A stretch of 64,000 nucleotides of DNA from Tomocerus qinae (lineage: Eukaryota; Arthropoda; Collembola; Entomobryomorpha; Tomoceridae): contig CM034546.1 in assembly GCA_020055645.1 (NCBI GenBank), positions 108,132,375 to 108,196,374 on the forward strand, in the 5' to 3' direction. The notes beneath the pieces are model-generated. The model saw nothing but the letters and a program-made list of their open reading frames with translations. It did no database searches and was not told where the DNA came from. The translations under genes and the position numbers were made by a program. This document shows positions 19,475-36,123 of the stretch, piece by piece; position 1 is the first letter of the stretch; each line of letters begins with the position of its first letter.

Positions 19475-22400
19475 TTCCCAGCTGTTGGAGCACCATCCGA
19501 CACGGAGCTTTTACTCAGAGCAACAGACCGGTCAACATGAAACGTCATAATATTTATGTCCATAGAATGAGTATTTCATATCGTTTGATAATGTGTACTT
19601 TGGTAAAAGGATAAGGGGAAGAAATAACCTTTGCCTAGCATATAAAAAATAACCTAATATTTATAACAAACATATTAATTTATAACGCTCACTCTATACC
19701 CTTATGTAAGGCAAGGGCAGTATTTGCGTAATACCACCCATTGTGTTGCTTCCAACATTTCAATTGATGAAAATGAAATTAATACTAAAAAATCTTTGCA
19801 TTATAATTATTTACTAAATATCCATATTCAATAGGCATGAATACCAGCTTCAACTCTCCATTACTGTACTCCATCCAGTCAGTATTCAGCAGTTTTGGTG
19901 TCTGTCTACGCTGCACACGCAAATCAAATTGGCATGTATGGAATGAGTGAATAGATATGACGTTTAAAATGGCATATTGGACACAAAACTGACATGAAAT
20001 ATTCAATTTTTATATATAACCTTTTGATATTGGACATTATTATGACATTGAACATCCGTTTTAATACAATTAACTCTTCATTTGTGAATATTTGATTGAC
20101 ATGGGATAGCATAGAGTTTAAAAACTCTAGTGTAGTGTTTTAGACGTTTGCATATACATTAGATATAGTTTTTGGGGCACAATTACACAAATATTTACAC
20201 TAAAGGTGTACACAAATCCATGTTTATTTACCATTACCACAGTTGAGAGTGTTATTATTTTTAACTATGTTTGTCAAAGGGCACTCTAAAAGAGTGCTAT
20301 GACACACTCCAATAGTGTTGCATAGTCCAATTCATTTCAGTCATTTCAATCTTCAGTTGATGTCTACTCCATTTATATGCAATGTTTCATGTGTGTTTTG
20401 CAATAAGCTCAATAATGATGCCAATATTATATTTAGTGTTTTAGCTTTTATGATAGACTCACAAAAATGTGCTTTTTGCTTTGATATGTACGGAAGTATT
20501 TATAAAACTTTAATTACATTACACAATTACAAGTATATTTCTGCTTCCCGATGCCTGTATGTAAAGCAGACAAAAGGAAAAATCTAAAGAAGACGCGCCA
20601 AGCAGGAGTCAGGACTAATTAAAGCACAATGGAAAAGTGCAAAATTATGTCGGGCAATAGAATGGAGAAGTCAAAGTGTAATTGGAGCTATCTGAAAATG
20701 ACATTAGTGTTTTACTGCTAATGTCATTGTAATGAAAGTTCTAGCACGAGTGGTTTACCCTTTATAGTTGTTAGTATAATACAGGCGCATTTGGTATTTA
20801 GATAAATCTAGATCATGTTATATAGTATATGATGTATACATAAAATGACCGATATTTCCTGGTATTTTTGTACTGACAAGCTTTACAAAGCAGAAATTCG
20901 AAAAGCAATGAACCTATCATGAATAGAAATGTCAATGCCATAGCGAGCATTTACTATTCTCAATGAACTGTTACGGAAAATTCCATAGTATGTTTGGGAT
21001 ATAAAGTTCAATAGGAGAGGGCAAATAATATGGGGGTGCGTGTATCCCTATATGTATGGCCAGCTCTTAGTGAATCGATAATCCAGGAGTTGAATACTAA
21101 ATGAGAAACCAAACTTTATGTCGTTTAGTTCTTATTTTGAAAACATATCCAGGAACAAGTGAAAAAAGTAACCCACTGGTTTATGTGTTAAGTAAATGGT
21201 AAAAGCAAAGATGAGGATGAGGGAGTCAAACAACTGCCTTGTCTGTGACATAATGCTAGGACCGTCATAAATAGTAAGCGTAAAACTGAGGAAACTACCA
21301 TTGAAAACAATACTGAAACTCGCATTAGGAATTAGGTAAATACTTCACACTTCCCATTGTCAATTGTTTTCCTTTGAATCGGTTAACTACATTTTTCTGT
21401 TCTTTTGCTTACCTATCTAATACTGGTCAAAACAGCTCCTCTTTGCATTGTAGCTGTTTTCCAAATGAATTCCAATACTGATTAGTGAAACAGAATGCTG
21501 CTTTTTCAATAGTACTTATTGAGAAAGTAGAATAATATCACGTAATCTGGTAAATAGACCATTAAAGGAAGTAACAGAAACGGATTACCAAAGCTAAATA
21601 ATTTCCCCTAATACAGAATTTTTATGTATAGTACGCAATAAAAATGCATATGAGAATTGTGAGCATGAATTTCAGCTGATTGAAATATGGACATCTGAAT
21701 AGAGAGTATGAACCAAAAGAATGTCGAATAATTTTACTCCAATACTTATCTTAATTTGTGATGTTAATCATTGTATAGGTAGATAACTCAGGGTTTGTTT
21801 CCTATGGCAATTTATGATATAGAATTACTGCTCAACAAAATGTAGTACTAAAATATCTGTATGCAAAGTAGGAAATTGCTTGTGCATGTAATAAACTGTA
21901 GAACCAAAATAGGAAAAATGATTGAATGAAGTCCAATTATATCTGTTGTTCACGTAGTACGTAAGTATTGATAAGTGTCGTTACTTTGTAAAGGTTTATA
22001 AGAAGGCTTAACTATTACGTGAGTGTCCGTGGTTGGTTAGTAGGGCTCTGTGTCTGTGCTGTCGCAATTGTGTAAGTGACACTGTTTCAGCGACAGAACA
22101 TAGATAGATTGCTTAGAAGACAAGACAGGACAAAGTTGACTTTTCAACAGACAAGACAGGAGCTCTCATAGATGCATTGGTAGAGTTGAGTGAGTGACAT
22201 TCAAAGTGATGTGAGAGAATGAGTGAGTCACAAGAAAACCCGAAATTTGAGCCGGAGCTGCCCAAAAACAAAGCCTTCTCAGCGGGGGGATTGGGACGAG
22301 AGATCCTCAACTAAATTACTCTAGTTTTCTACTCACACGAAATAAAGAGGACAGGATAGGGCACGGCTCTCACAACAACAAAACAAAGCATAAAATCACA

Positions 22401-24186
22401 GACAGCAGGACAGTTATCCAGAAGAGTACAACTCTATACTACATAAAGTACCCTGAACAATGATCCCTAAACAGTTGCAGCACGCTGACTCTAAACTTAC
22501 TATAGCTCCCTAAAGCTGACTTAGCAGAGAGAGAAGTGATCTGGAGTCGAAAGAAATGAGCAACTGAAGCAAGTCTCAGTTTAGCTAATGAATGTCTCAT
22601 TTGATGATGCGTGTTTAAAGTAAAATTAAAAGAACTGGGAGTCAGAAAAAGGAAAAGGGTCTTCCATCCACTCGCCACCATTCATCAAAGTTTCTGTTTT
22701 TTCTTCTGCGTCCTCACTCACATCAGTGCACTCCTATCTAAATACTATGGACTTCTCGTTTAACTGATGAATTCCTTGTACTCCTTGAACACTAGTACAA
22801 ATATCCCTCTGTATTCACTTAGGTAAATGTATTAACGAGCTAGTGTAATATAATTATGAATAATCTCGAGAAAGTTGTTCATTTTATTCATCCCGACTGA
22901 TATGAATGATCTATGATTCTTGAGCATTAACAGTTCAAATTGTGAGGTAATCCTATTAAGCATAGGACAAACAAGTCTGATGGAACGTAGAAGCTAGAGA
23001 GACTTCCCCGAACTGAACGAAGGAAGAAAGGAACGGCGGAACGAACACCCGGGCAGCCGCAAATAGATACTCATTCAGATTTTTTCCACCCATATTCTGA
23101 GTGTGTCGGTCCGTTCTATAGTCCCTTATGAGTTTTTCCTGTGAACAAGTAAATGCACTATGTCATAATATATACTAAGTGTACTATAATGGTAGACGCT
23201 GATTAGGTTGTAGTAGGTACTTTCTATGGTTAAATGTTATGTGGCTATATGATCCAAGGAGTTGGAAGAAACTACTAAGATCATAGCCCGACCCGGCCCA
23301 ATGTTCCTTCTTCTCGAGTTAAAAGTTAGTTAAGAATCCCGAGCGACATAAACACAACGGAACAGTTGACTACTCAATTGACTGGCTGACTGACTGACTG
23401 AGATTTCTGTTCAGTTCCCGAAGAGCTTCAGTCAGAGAAACACCGGGAGATAACGATAAGTAGTTAAAGAGAGTTGTTCGTTGCTTTTACACATAGATCT
23501 CTATTATATTTGCAAGTGACTAATACACCAGTTCCTGGGCTCCTTAGTCACAGGATATACTTTTTGTATGTAGGAGTGTGATCTGTTCGGCTTCCGGTAA
23601 AAGTCCACTGGACTGTAACAGGAGATTTTCCTAACCCAGGACGCAAGCTAACTAATTTATCTCTCCCTACAAATTTTGTACATGTACGTGTACAAAAATA
23701 AAATCTCAAATTTCCGATTTACATCGAGAAAAGATTTTATAGGTGAATAAGAAATCCACACGCTCTACGATAAGATTTTCCGTGAGCAGATCTACAGTAA
23801 TGAACTGAACTCAATTGACAGTAGCAGGTGTGCAAAAGACGAAGCAAAAAAATAGCTGAAACTCACAAGCTTGACCAGACTTGTCGCATAAATCAAAATA
23901 AAGTGCCAGCTGCCGATTTTTTCCTGTGTATTGTCATCAACATTCTCCATATAATAGCAGTCGTCTCGGCGAAGAGCTTTTCCTTCAGAATCACATTACT
24001 CTCCTACTCTGGATCTGATATCTTCTCGAGAAATGTATCTTCATCGGTTTTCTTAGTGAGTAACTCGAGATTTCCGAGGAAAGACAAGACATATCTGACT
24101 GAATACTTTCCAGAAGTTGATTAAGCACTTGCATACATTACGCATCTAATAGGAAATTAATTCGCGAAGACGACAAGCGACATAAA
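19475..24186. other. Intergenic between carbonic anhydrase and twist (divergent)
   Basis: The two genes diverge, so promoters and the twist 5' UTR should lie here. I see no supportable coding exon. A small perfect hairpin occurs at 20698-20727 (10-bp stem ATGACATTAG, 10-nt loop). The last ~1 kb before twist is less AT-rich and contains a repeated GACTGACTGACTGA stretch near 23,390. No promoter motif could be fixed. Confidence 0.5.
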
Positions 24187-26732
<2,546 letters not shown>

Positions 26733-27416
26733 GACTTAACTCGACTCGACTTTTACTTCAAACTTCTTTTACGAAAATTATTTTAACAATAGCAAATTAC
26801 ATAAATGAAATCGAGGACTATCTGTATTTTGGCCAATGCCCAATCCACTCTGACGCTGACAGATAGACAGACCAAGCAAGACCAGCATACACCGAACGAC
26901 GACTTCTCTGATGCTTCTACCGACGGCAAAAATAGTCTACCACTCCCAAATCTGCATTGCATCCTCACAAAGTAAATCAAACCTACAAAACTACACATTA
27001 TTTCGAGTGCAAATCTTATCTACACTACTCAAACAACCAAAGTGCCTGTTTTCTATATTGTTTCAAATTAAAAGCATTTTTGAGACAAAGTGATGATCAA
27101 CTAATTCTTACCCGTTCCAACAACTGCCATTAACAATATTTCTATTACTAAATAACATTTTACGCAGCAATTTATTAAGTGAATCCATGTAATAATCGCC
27201 GACATACTAAATATAATCCTCACATACATTGTACTCTCGCCTACGCACTTATGTCTTCCTTATAGCATATTATAATCTGTAAATGTTAAAAATTGCTTAA
27301 TAACAAAATATTTACAGCCTCATTTATATAATTAATGCCAAAATCTGCAATTACATGCTGGAATGAAATATTTTAGATTCATGAGCACATTTTGTATGTG
27401 AGATATGTACAAACAA

Positions 27417-27422
27417 AATAAA
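27417..27422 (+). other. Candidate poly(A) signal of twist
   Basis: AATAAA about 685 nt after the twist stop codon, followed by a T-rich stretch; the first canonical hexamer with a plausible context, though an earlier variant signal cannot be excluded. Confidence 0.4.
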
Positions 27423-30400
27423 TTTATTGCTATAGCCAGTATATTGTCATTTTCAATGGAGAAAACTGACGGCCTTGAATGAAAAACCAAAAAATATGCA
27501 CAAACCTTTTTATCTATTGTTTTTATTCAATTGCTTTCTGAAATGTTGACACAATTCATATATAGGTAATTATTAATGTTACGAATAGATATTATATAAA
27601 TTGAGCCTAATACTTACTGTATAGTTTGCATGAAAATAGTAGTCAACAAAGCAAGTGTTCCAAATATACTTAACGATAATATATTTATTTTATAGGAATG
27701 TCTTCTATATAGACTCGCATAGCGTGTCGAATTCTGTAAAAATGTTAGAATTTTTATCTTTTAAAGTATGATAATAATAAAGAATATTAAAATGTCTATG
27801 TAAACGGATGATATTATGAAGATCAAGGTAATAAATTACCATTGCTCACTTTACCATGATAAAACAATCTAATGCATTATTATTTTACCAGGAAATGTAA
27901 TGTCCTTAATTTTTTTATTGCGATTTTCTCCATTTTTTCTCGTTTATTGCTATTTTGGATTAGTATAGCGGATCTTTGACAGATTTTCTGGTTTTTTGCT
28001 TTTCCTCTGTTATTGGATGAGTATAGCGGGTCTTTGATGGATAAAAGCAAGGTATCCGACGAAATATATGACTGGGACCTATGCGATTAATCTTGTGCAA
28101 GTAGTAACGAAGGAAGTTTGGAAATCATTCCAAAGCAAAAAGGTTGGCGGAAATGAAAGTCAAAATAAATGTTCGTCCCTACCTTTTGTGACAGTTCCTT
28201 CAACATATCATTTCTCCAACGCTGTCACACAAAAAGCAGAGTCAATTTTATTTATTTATGGGTGCACATAACTGAATTCGATAAGGGGAAGAGAAGTTGA
28301 GTGTAATCAAGCGTGACTGCAGCCGCTCTAAATAATTCCTAGAGTCGCAATATACTATTAAATAACTACAAAAAAGACAAAAATATGCTTCGTTGAGTAT
28401 AATTAGGCATATGTGTATCTAATTCTATACTCCTAACGAATTGGTATAGAGGTACTTGACTGAAAATTGTGGAAAAGAAGGAAAATTCGAAATAATAATG
28501 AGATAATTAGAGGAAGGGTACAGTCATCCCAGGAAGAGGAGTAAAACTGGATCTTTGTTCAATTAGAGCACAAGTTTCAGAAGATAAATCTTGCTTTTGA
28601 ATCGGCTTAGTTTACGAAATGTACGAGCCGCTCATTCTTGGTAGAGATACAAAGCCCTAATAGACAGTCGTCCTTATGAAAGAGACGCTCTTTCTCTGAT
28701 GAGATTTTATACATTGTAAACACTATATTTCGTAGCTGCTCCTTAAAAGCATGCATTTTACGGATTTTATTTAACTAAGATTTCAGTTGTTGAGTTAAGT
28801 ACTTCAAGTATCGGCGTAGTATAGAGAGGACGAAGTTGGTAAGGAATTTGAGCGAGGACACGAAAGAAAAGTGGGTAGGGACTACGGCATCGAGCAGAAG
28901 AATCGGTAGACTTGAGCGACTTGACTTCTGACCTCATTAGAACAACGAAGGAACTCATTAAATTTAAGTTTGTGAAGCGGAACAGAGTGTCGCATTTCAA
29001 TTTGAAGACTTCAAGGGAAGGGGATGCTCCTCCGACAAGGAAAAGACTATAGCGATGTGAATATGTAAATGTGATAGAAAACGTAGAGGATGTGTGTACA
29101 CTAGAAGAAAGAAGCCGAAGTGGAGATGTTGTATATCCTTCAGTGAATTGGATGATGCCATTAGTGTCTATGTTTACTGTGTACACTCATAGAATCACTC
29201 ACTACTACATGTACACGCTGTTAACTTTTCTCTTGCCAAAATCAAACCCCTTTGCACTGCACTGCCTTTCAATCCTCTGTCTGCTAGTACTTTGACGTTT
29301 TTCATCGAGATCAACTCAGCCGTCTACACTACATACTACACATTTCCTTATTTCCAATAAAATTCACATAATAGCCTGCAGATGTAAACAAGTCTCTTAA
29401 ATTGTGGCAGCGCGGGGTAAACATGTCCCATTTTATTAGCTATTCCCAGAAAGAACCCAGCTAAGCAACAGATACACTCAAATTATAATACATATATCAA
29501 AACCTCTAATACACTCTCCAACTATATCAACAAAGTCTCCCAATAGAAATATATATCTGCATAACTTTCGCATAAGTGCAAATAAGATAGATATCCAACT
29601 ACTATATGCCTTCCTTATCATCATATTGTTAGCAGAGAATGCAATATTGTTTGTTGTGGCAAATGCATAAACATTCACAGGCAATACCCTACTAAAGGCG
29701 AGAGAAGGGTCTAAATGATATAGATATATACAGAGATAAAAGAAATGTTAGCATTTATGTGTGAAAGGAAGGCAAACGAAAATAGACTTTTTCGTCTCGA
29801 ATACTAAACTCTTGCAAAGGCAGTTTCCGCGATGATTTAGCTCAAGCCGCGCTCATTTTAATGCTAACTCGATCCTTTTACTGCTCACTACGACTACATA
29901 CAAGTGCCCATAATAATAATTCATTTTACATTATGAAATGCAATGAAGGCCGAAATTACAGCGATTCACGCTCTTTACTTTTCAAACTACCGAATAAACT
30001 TCTAAACAGACTCTTCTGATCATTTCAAATGCGTATACTTAAGCAACTACCATATACTATTCATGTATTCACGCTGTTTTATTTCTGATGTTCGAAGAAA
30101 AGTAATAGCCTAAGTTTTAAGTAGTCTATTTAAGTTCACACTGGAAATATCAAGTTATCATTACCATCTTGCTGAGTGAAACAATCGTTTTTAAGCTGCA
30201 AAGAGTTGGCAATATCATTTGTATAGCTAAAACGCACTAGTATAAAATAAAATGCAACCCTTAGGAAGAATATTGGTTACACAATTGTAATGTTGAAAGA
30301 TGAGGCAAGATTATACAAATTGTTTTGTATTACAAAATAAGAAATCTGAACTGAGATTTAATTCGAGGAGCATTAGATACTTTTCATCTATGACTATCAA

Positions 30401-33400
30401 GCGTCAGCTTTCACCAAATGATCCCGTTGTTGGTGTAGGAAGTTTCTTTTCGGTTTTCATTCAAGAAATTATCAAGTGTGAGATGGATGAGGAATAGTTG
30501 GTATGAAAATGATATTGCATTAATATTAGGTTGATGTCAGTCTGTTTGGTTTCATTTACAGTTAAACTGAAATAAAAGATAGCTTAATAGAAGTGTTCTC
30601 GTTTACTGCGAAGATTGAATGAAGTGAAGTGAAGATAGTCAGTTGCTATTGCTGAGTATTTGTCTGCAGTCAGGAGGAGATAGGATGAAAAGAAGTGAAG
30701 AAGAGAACAGGCGTGGCTGGCATCCAGCATCCTTGCTAACCGTGACTAATTGGGAAAGCTCAACTTTGGTATTTCATGTGTAGACAGTCAACTCAAGAGA
30801 TTCAGATTGAGATAAAGTCTTTTATTCTCTTTGCCGGAAGAAATAGTTATACTTAGGAAATTGGCGGAAGGGGTTTGCTAGATATCCTTTCATTACATTA
30901 GCATGATGATGAGTAATAGGACTCTGAGAAAACCAAATCTACATTTCCTGTGCACTCCCAATTGGCAAAATAACCAAGAGACTTCTGTCTGTAACTATTA
31001 TGATGCTTATGAATATCTTCTCAACTTTATCTACACTCATTAAGATGTGCATTTCAAAATTGCAAAATTAATTCCGTTGAAACTGCACAGGGATTCTTCA
31101 GTAGTGGGATGACAGGAAAGAATACACTGAAAAGGAGATAAATGTAATTACAAATTATCTGAGATAAGAAAAGTTTTACTGCTCCCGTGTGATGGAAGAG
31201 ATACAAAAGTAATTTACATATAGACACAAGACACCTACATGTTTACATAGCGTTACATTTCATTTGCAAAATTCTCATCGCAAAACAAAACAGATGGGCA
31301 GATGTCAGTTGACTAATCGGAAATAGAGCTCTGTAGTGAAATAATCTTTGTCCTATTCAACTTTACATTGTACTTATGCATTTTGTTTGTGGTCACAAAG
31401 TGGTTAAGTTACAAATCTTTAAATATGCGAATGAGATTAAAACCAGAAGTAAGATGCTGCTTTTGCCAAAGAAATTAATGTAGTTATTTTACCATTACTC
31501 TTCTGACACGACTAGACAACATTTCTCATCTCGTCAAATTCGTCATCACACCATGCCATATACACGCATCTCTACAAAAAAGTCTAATAAGATTTTTCAA
31601 CTGGAAGGCATATCTTTCTAAACCGTTTGATTCTAATTGTGCTTAAGCTGACGCAACACAAAAGAGTAACTAACCAACTTTTCTATCTGCAATTCAATCC
31701 AACATGTAGTTTCATTTTTTCTCATCCTATAACCTTTTCTTCGGTCCGCTTCATCCTGACTCTTCAGACACTGCCACTGCTATATTGTTTTCTGACTCTT
31801 GTTGTATGTAATGTAATATAGAGTAATTAAATGTAATGCAATTCTACGCAACGAAGACTCTCATGGACTATTGAATTTCTTTTCTATTTCAATGACAGCT
31901 CTGACAGATGTGTGTTTATTAACAAATTATACTCAACACACATCACACATCCATCCTCTCCGGTTCACTCTATTTAATAATAGAAATGAAATACAACTTT
32001 TATACTGTACCAACGTAAAAACAAACAGTTTTTTACCAGATATGCTTTTTAGACAATGTTGGTGTACATTTCAGTGCTGAATACTATTGAAGTCTTCACT
32101 ATCCCTAGAAATTAAACTTTTAGTATAAAAACGCATACCTTTAGTCATATGGACTTAATGGACGTAAAATGATCTACATTCTGAACATATATAATTCATA
32201 AATGTGAAAAAACATTCTCTAACAAACATAAACTGATACTGTTCATTGTTTATTAAGCGTCATGGACGAAATTACTAATTAAAACCAGAAACTACATCCT
32301 GTACAATAAGTAGAATTCATGGGCATCTACGGATTAAGTAAATTATCTAGTAATTAGCTAGAAATACAAAAATAATGGGAAATTTTAAAGTAGAATAAGA
32401 TAGTATCGAATATCGAAATGCCCTTAAGGCACAAGTAAACATCCTATAAAGCTATCTTAGGTCTTAGGTTTGTTTTGAATTTGTAGTGCTTCTATTTATG
32501 AATCTATGTAGGCACTATTAATGAATTTATGTGAAATAATAAGCAGCAAAGAATTAGGTATACTATGTAATGATACCTTAAAGGCTGTAATAGTAGAGGG
32601 GAAAAGTCATCGTAAAAGCATAATTTAAGCCACAAGTACAATTCATAAAGATAGAGTAATAGATATGAGTATGAGTGTGAATTGAAAATGGGTAGGTATA
32701 TCGTGTGCATACCTTTATGTATGTATTTTAATCCTTGTTATACCGTTTTGGGACATCTGTGCATTAAATCTGTAGTGGTAGTAAAGCAATGAAAGAAAGT
32801 GGTGTAGTGTATGCAGTGCACTACTATGCATTAGATGTTGATGCACATACAAAAGAGAACCCGCAGCTAAATGAGTTTTCTGTCGTCTCAACTGTCCCCT
32901 CGGAGCAAAAATGTCAACCGAACATGTCGCCCTGTCTTGTTCATCCTTTATGCTGAAGATATGTAGAGGCTGAGCTCAACTCATCTCCTTCCTTCCTTTT
33001 CAGCTGCTTAGAAAAAATTCAGAATGATCATTAGCAAAGCCGTAACCAACAGAAGGCAGGGCTAACTTCATAAATTATATCGACTTAAAGAAAATCACAT
33101 TCACAAGACTTCACTTACAATGAACGAATGAACTCCACCCGAAGCTACATGTTTCCACTATTCGTTTGTGCGTTTTTCATGTAGTGCATTTGGTCGGCAA
33201 GGACGAGTATACACATTATAATACTAAAAACATAAATATCTACTTAATACCAGTTTTAGTACCCTGAGAGAACTTCAAAAAACATTCTGCCATGGTCATG
33301 CCATGTCTTAAAACAACGACAGTATTTTCCCCCAAAAATATGCAGACTTGATTAGAAAATATTGTAATTGTGAATTATAATGATTCTAATTAAATTGTAC

Positions 33401-36053
33401 TCTGAGATGAAAGAAACAGTGCCACTGTCACATTAAATGTCAGGGATGCATTTATATTATTCGTCTTGACTCTTGACATGAACAAATTCCCTAGATATTA
33501 GAAAACATTGAGAATTTCTGTTTTTCGTGATAGAAAATAAGAATAATGTTCTTCTGGTTGTTGCGAGAATGTTTGTTGTATTTAGTGATTTAAGGAGATG
33601 AGTGTGTTATGTTACAGTTAGGGATGGATGTACAATGAATTCATAGATAGCATACCTTAACTCTGTTCTTATTGTCATTTGTTTTCAGGTGGCTTAGTGA
33701 GAGGGTCCTTTATTCTCCGTCCGCACTATATTTTCAGCTCCCTTTTAGGTTGCTGTCAGAATTGGAGTAGGATAGAGGAGTGTGACAAAATGCACCTTTA
33801 TTTAGGGACCATCACAGACATGTTGTATTATCCACTTTTCCGTCCTACAATTAAGGCGGGAGATAAACAGACACAAGACAGAGCTGTAGTAGATACATTG
33901 AAAATAAATCGGGAATTATTGTTAAACGCTTTTTACAATGAAGTGGGTACACACATTCTAGTAAATACATGTAGCAGTTGATTTGATAGCAGATAAAACT
34001 AGACTTATGTGTTCTTGTTGATGGCTGTTAGACGAAGTACGGAATTTATGAGATTTTTCTAGGGGAAGAGATAAGCCACATGCCCCTGATAAGATTCATG
34101 CCTTGACTAGACGAAACAAATCGCTAGGAAAGTACAAGAACATTTTGCACTTTCAGTCTCCATAAATATCAAACGATAGATAGATTTTGCGTAATACTAA
34201 AACCAACTATTTCTTTGCCTCTAAATTACAGTCCTATAGTTTTACTCTTTAATTATTTACTTAGTGACAATGACAAGAATTGCTCTCATCTCTAAAGATG
34301 TCACGTCATGTTAAGCTATAGCATAGCTTAAATTACGAATGCAAAGAAATACTGTAAATTTTAACTAACAATAAGTAAATGCATTAGATGTATTTTCATG
34401 TGTATCTCAGTATAGATATATAAGGATAGAATGTAGATGAGATAAGAGATATATAAGGCTGTCTTGAGTTGACTGAGATAGATATATGGGGCAGGACATG
34501 GCAAAGTTGAAGTTGAGAGTAGTAAAGTGGAAATAAATTGAAATTCCTCTCCGTACATCATTAGGATTTTATCCTATTTATAAATAAATCAGAATTCAAA
34601 CAATGCTTTACAGAATGCAGATCACCATCTTGTTACACACTATACCGAACCATCTTCGTTTACTTTTCATACTATTCCTCCAAACAAGACGCAAGACTTA
34701 CGACATAAAAACACTCCAACACGACAGATGAAAAACTTGAGATGGTAAACCCACATATTTTATTTATTAAGAAGCAAGGGTTGAGTTGAATCAATCTTAA
34801 ATCCAAATCCAACAATTTTTAATTCAACCTTTGGCTAATTTCTATTTTTCCTGCATTATTGTCTTACTACACTTCAAGAATTAGTAATTGCTTGACATTC
34901 GTATAAATGATTTAGTTCAATTAGCCTCAGTCACATTTACTAACTAATGAAATTATTTTTCTTAATGCTTATTTCTCATTCTTGCTTTTTTCTGATGAAC
35001 AAGAACTCGAATTCTACAAGTATATATAGGTACTCTGCTAATTTAAGTTTACTTTCTCTAGCCTTGACAAACTAAATTGTTTTGGAAAAGTCATGGATGT
35101 CACAAAGAGAATGCTACAAAAAATTGGTTGTTGCTTGAACTTATGTACTCTAAGTTAGTGAATAGTCAATTATCTTGCTTGACATAACAATTTAGTCACT
35201 CTGGCAGACACTTTCAGAATAAATTTCCTACTTCTTTGCAAAATAAAATATTTGTAATATATTTATGTAAAAAAGGCTATCAATAATGTCTTTTCGGTTC
35301 AATTTTGCTTATTTAACTTGATGTTTCTCCTGTTTTTCTAGTCTGGACCTCTATAAGTTTTACGTTTACATCTTCTGTTCCCATTAAAACATACAGGAAA
35401 CTTTGAAAGTATTTTGCACTAAAGATTTCGCCGGTTTCGCAACTTGCCATCTCCTACTCTATCTTCGTCGACTACTTATACTCATGAAGATGCCTACGAA
35501 AGCAATCTTTTTTGAGATAAGTCTGTAAACTGTAGGCTTTCAACCTCGCACATTCTTCACATTTCCCTATCCAATTTAATTAGCTGACGTTTGAGTGATT
35601 GTGAGCATAGAGATGCGAGAAGATGCAATGTAAACAGAACAAAACACCCGAGAACGAGAGAAAAACAACTTCCCCTTTTCTCATGGCAAAATCCTTCCTC
35701 ACGAAAAGATAAACACCGCATTTCGGTAGACTGCCTTAGATTTTCCTTGTACTACTTAGCGTTCCGCTGATTACACTTTCAATTAGGACAGTGAGAAAGT
35801 CGAATGGATTCTGTGGATAAGGAATCCATTTCTAATAGCAAGTACAACCACATTCTTTTAGCTACGTGCCTAACACTTTTAGTTACACTTGTCTATTGAG
35901 TAAATGTAAGCAGATATGGAAATTAATTGGTAGATATTTATCTTCATTCGCCCAAATGAAAATATGCCTTTTCCCTGTTGATTATCTAATCATTGCTAAG
36001 CTGAGTTGTAAAAATTCACATACATCAATGTATATCTACATTTGTACACATTT

Positions 36054-36123
<70 letters not shown>

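Noticed and set aside
20698-20727. Short perfect hairpin as a microRNA candidate
   Set aside because: A 10-bp stem with a 10-nt loop is too short for a miRNA precursor.
33679-33981. 100-codon frame preceded by a TTTTCAG acceptor
   Set aside because: No recognisable domain, no supporting neighbouring exon.
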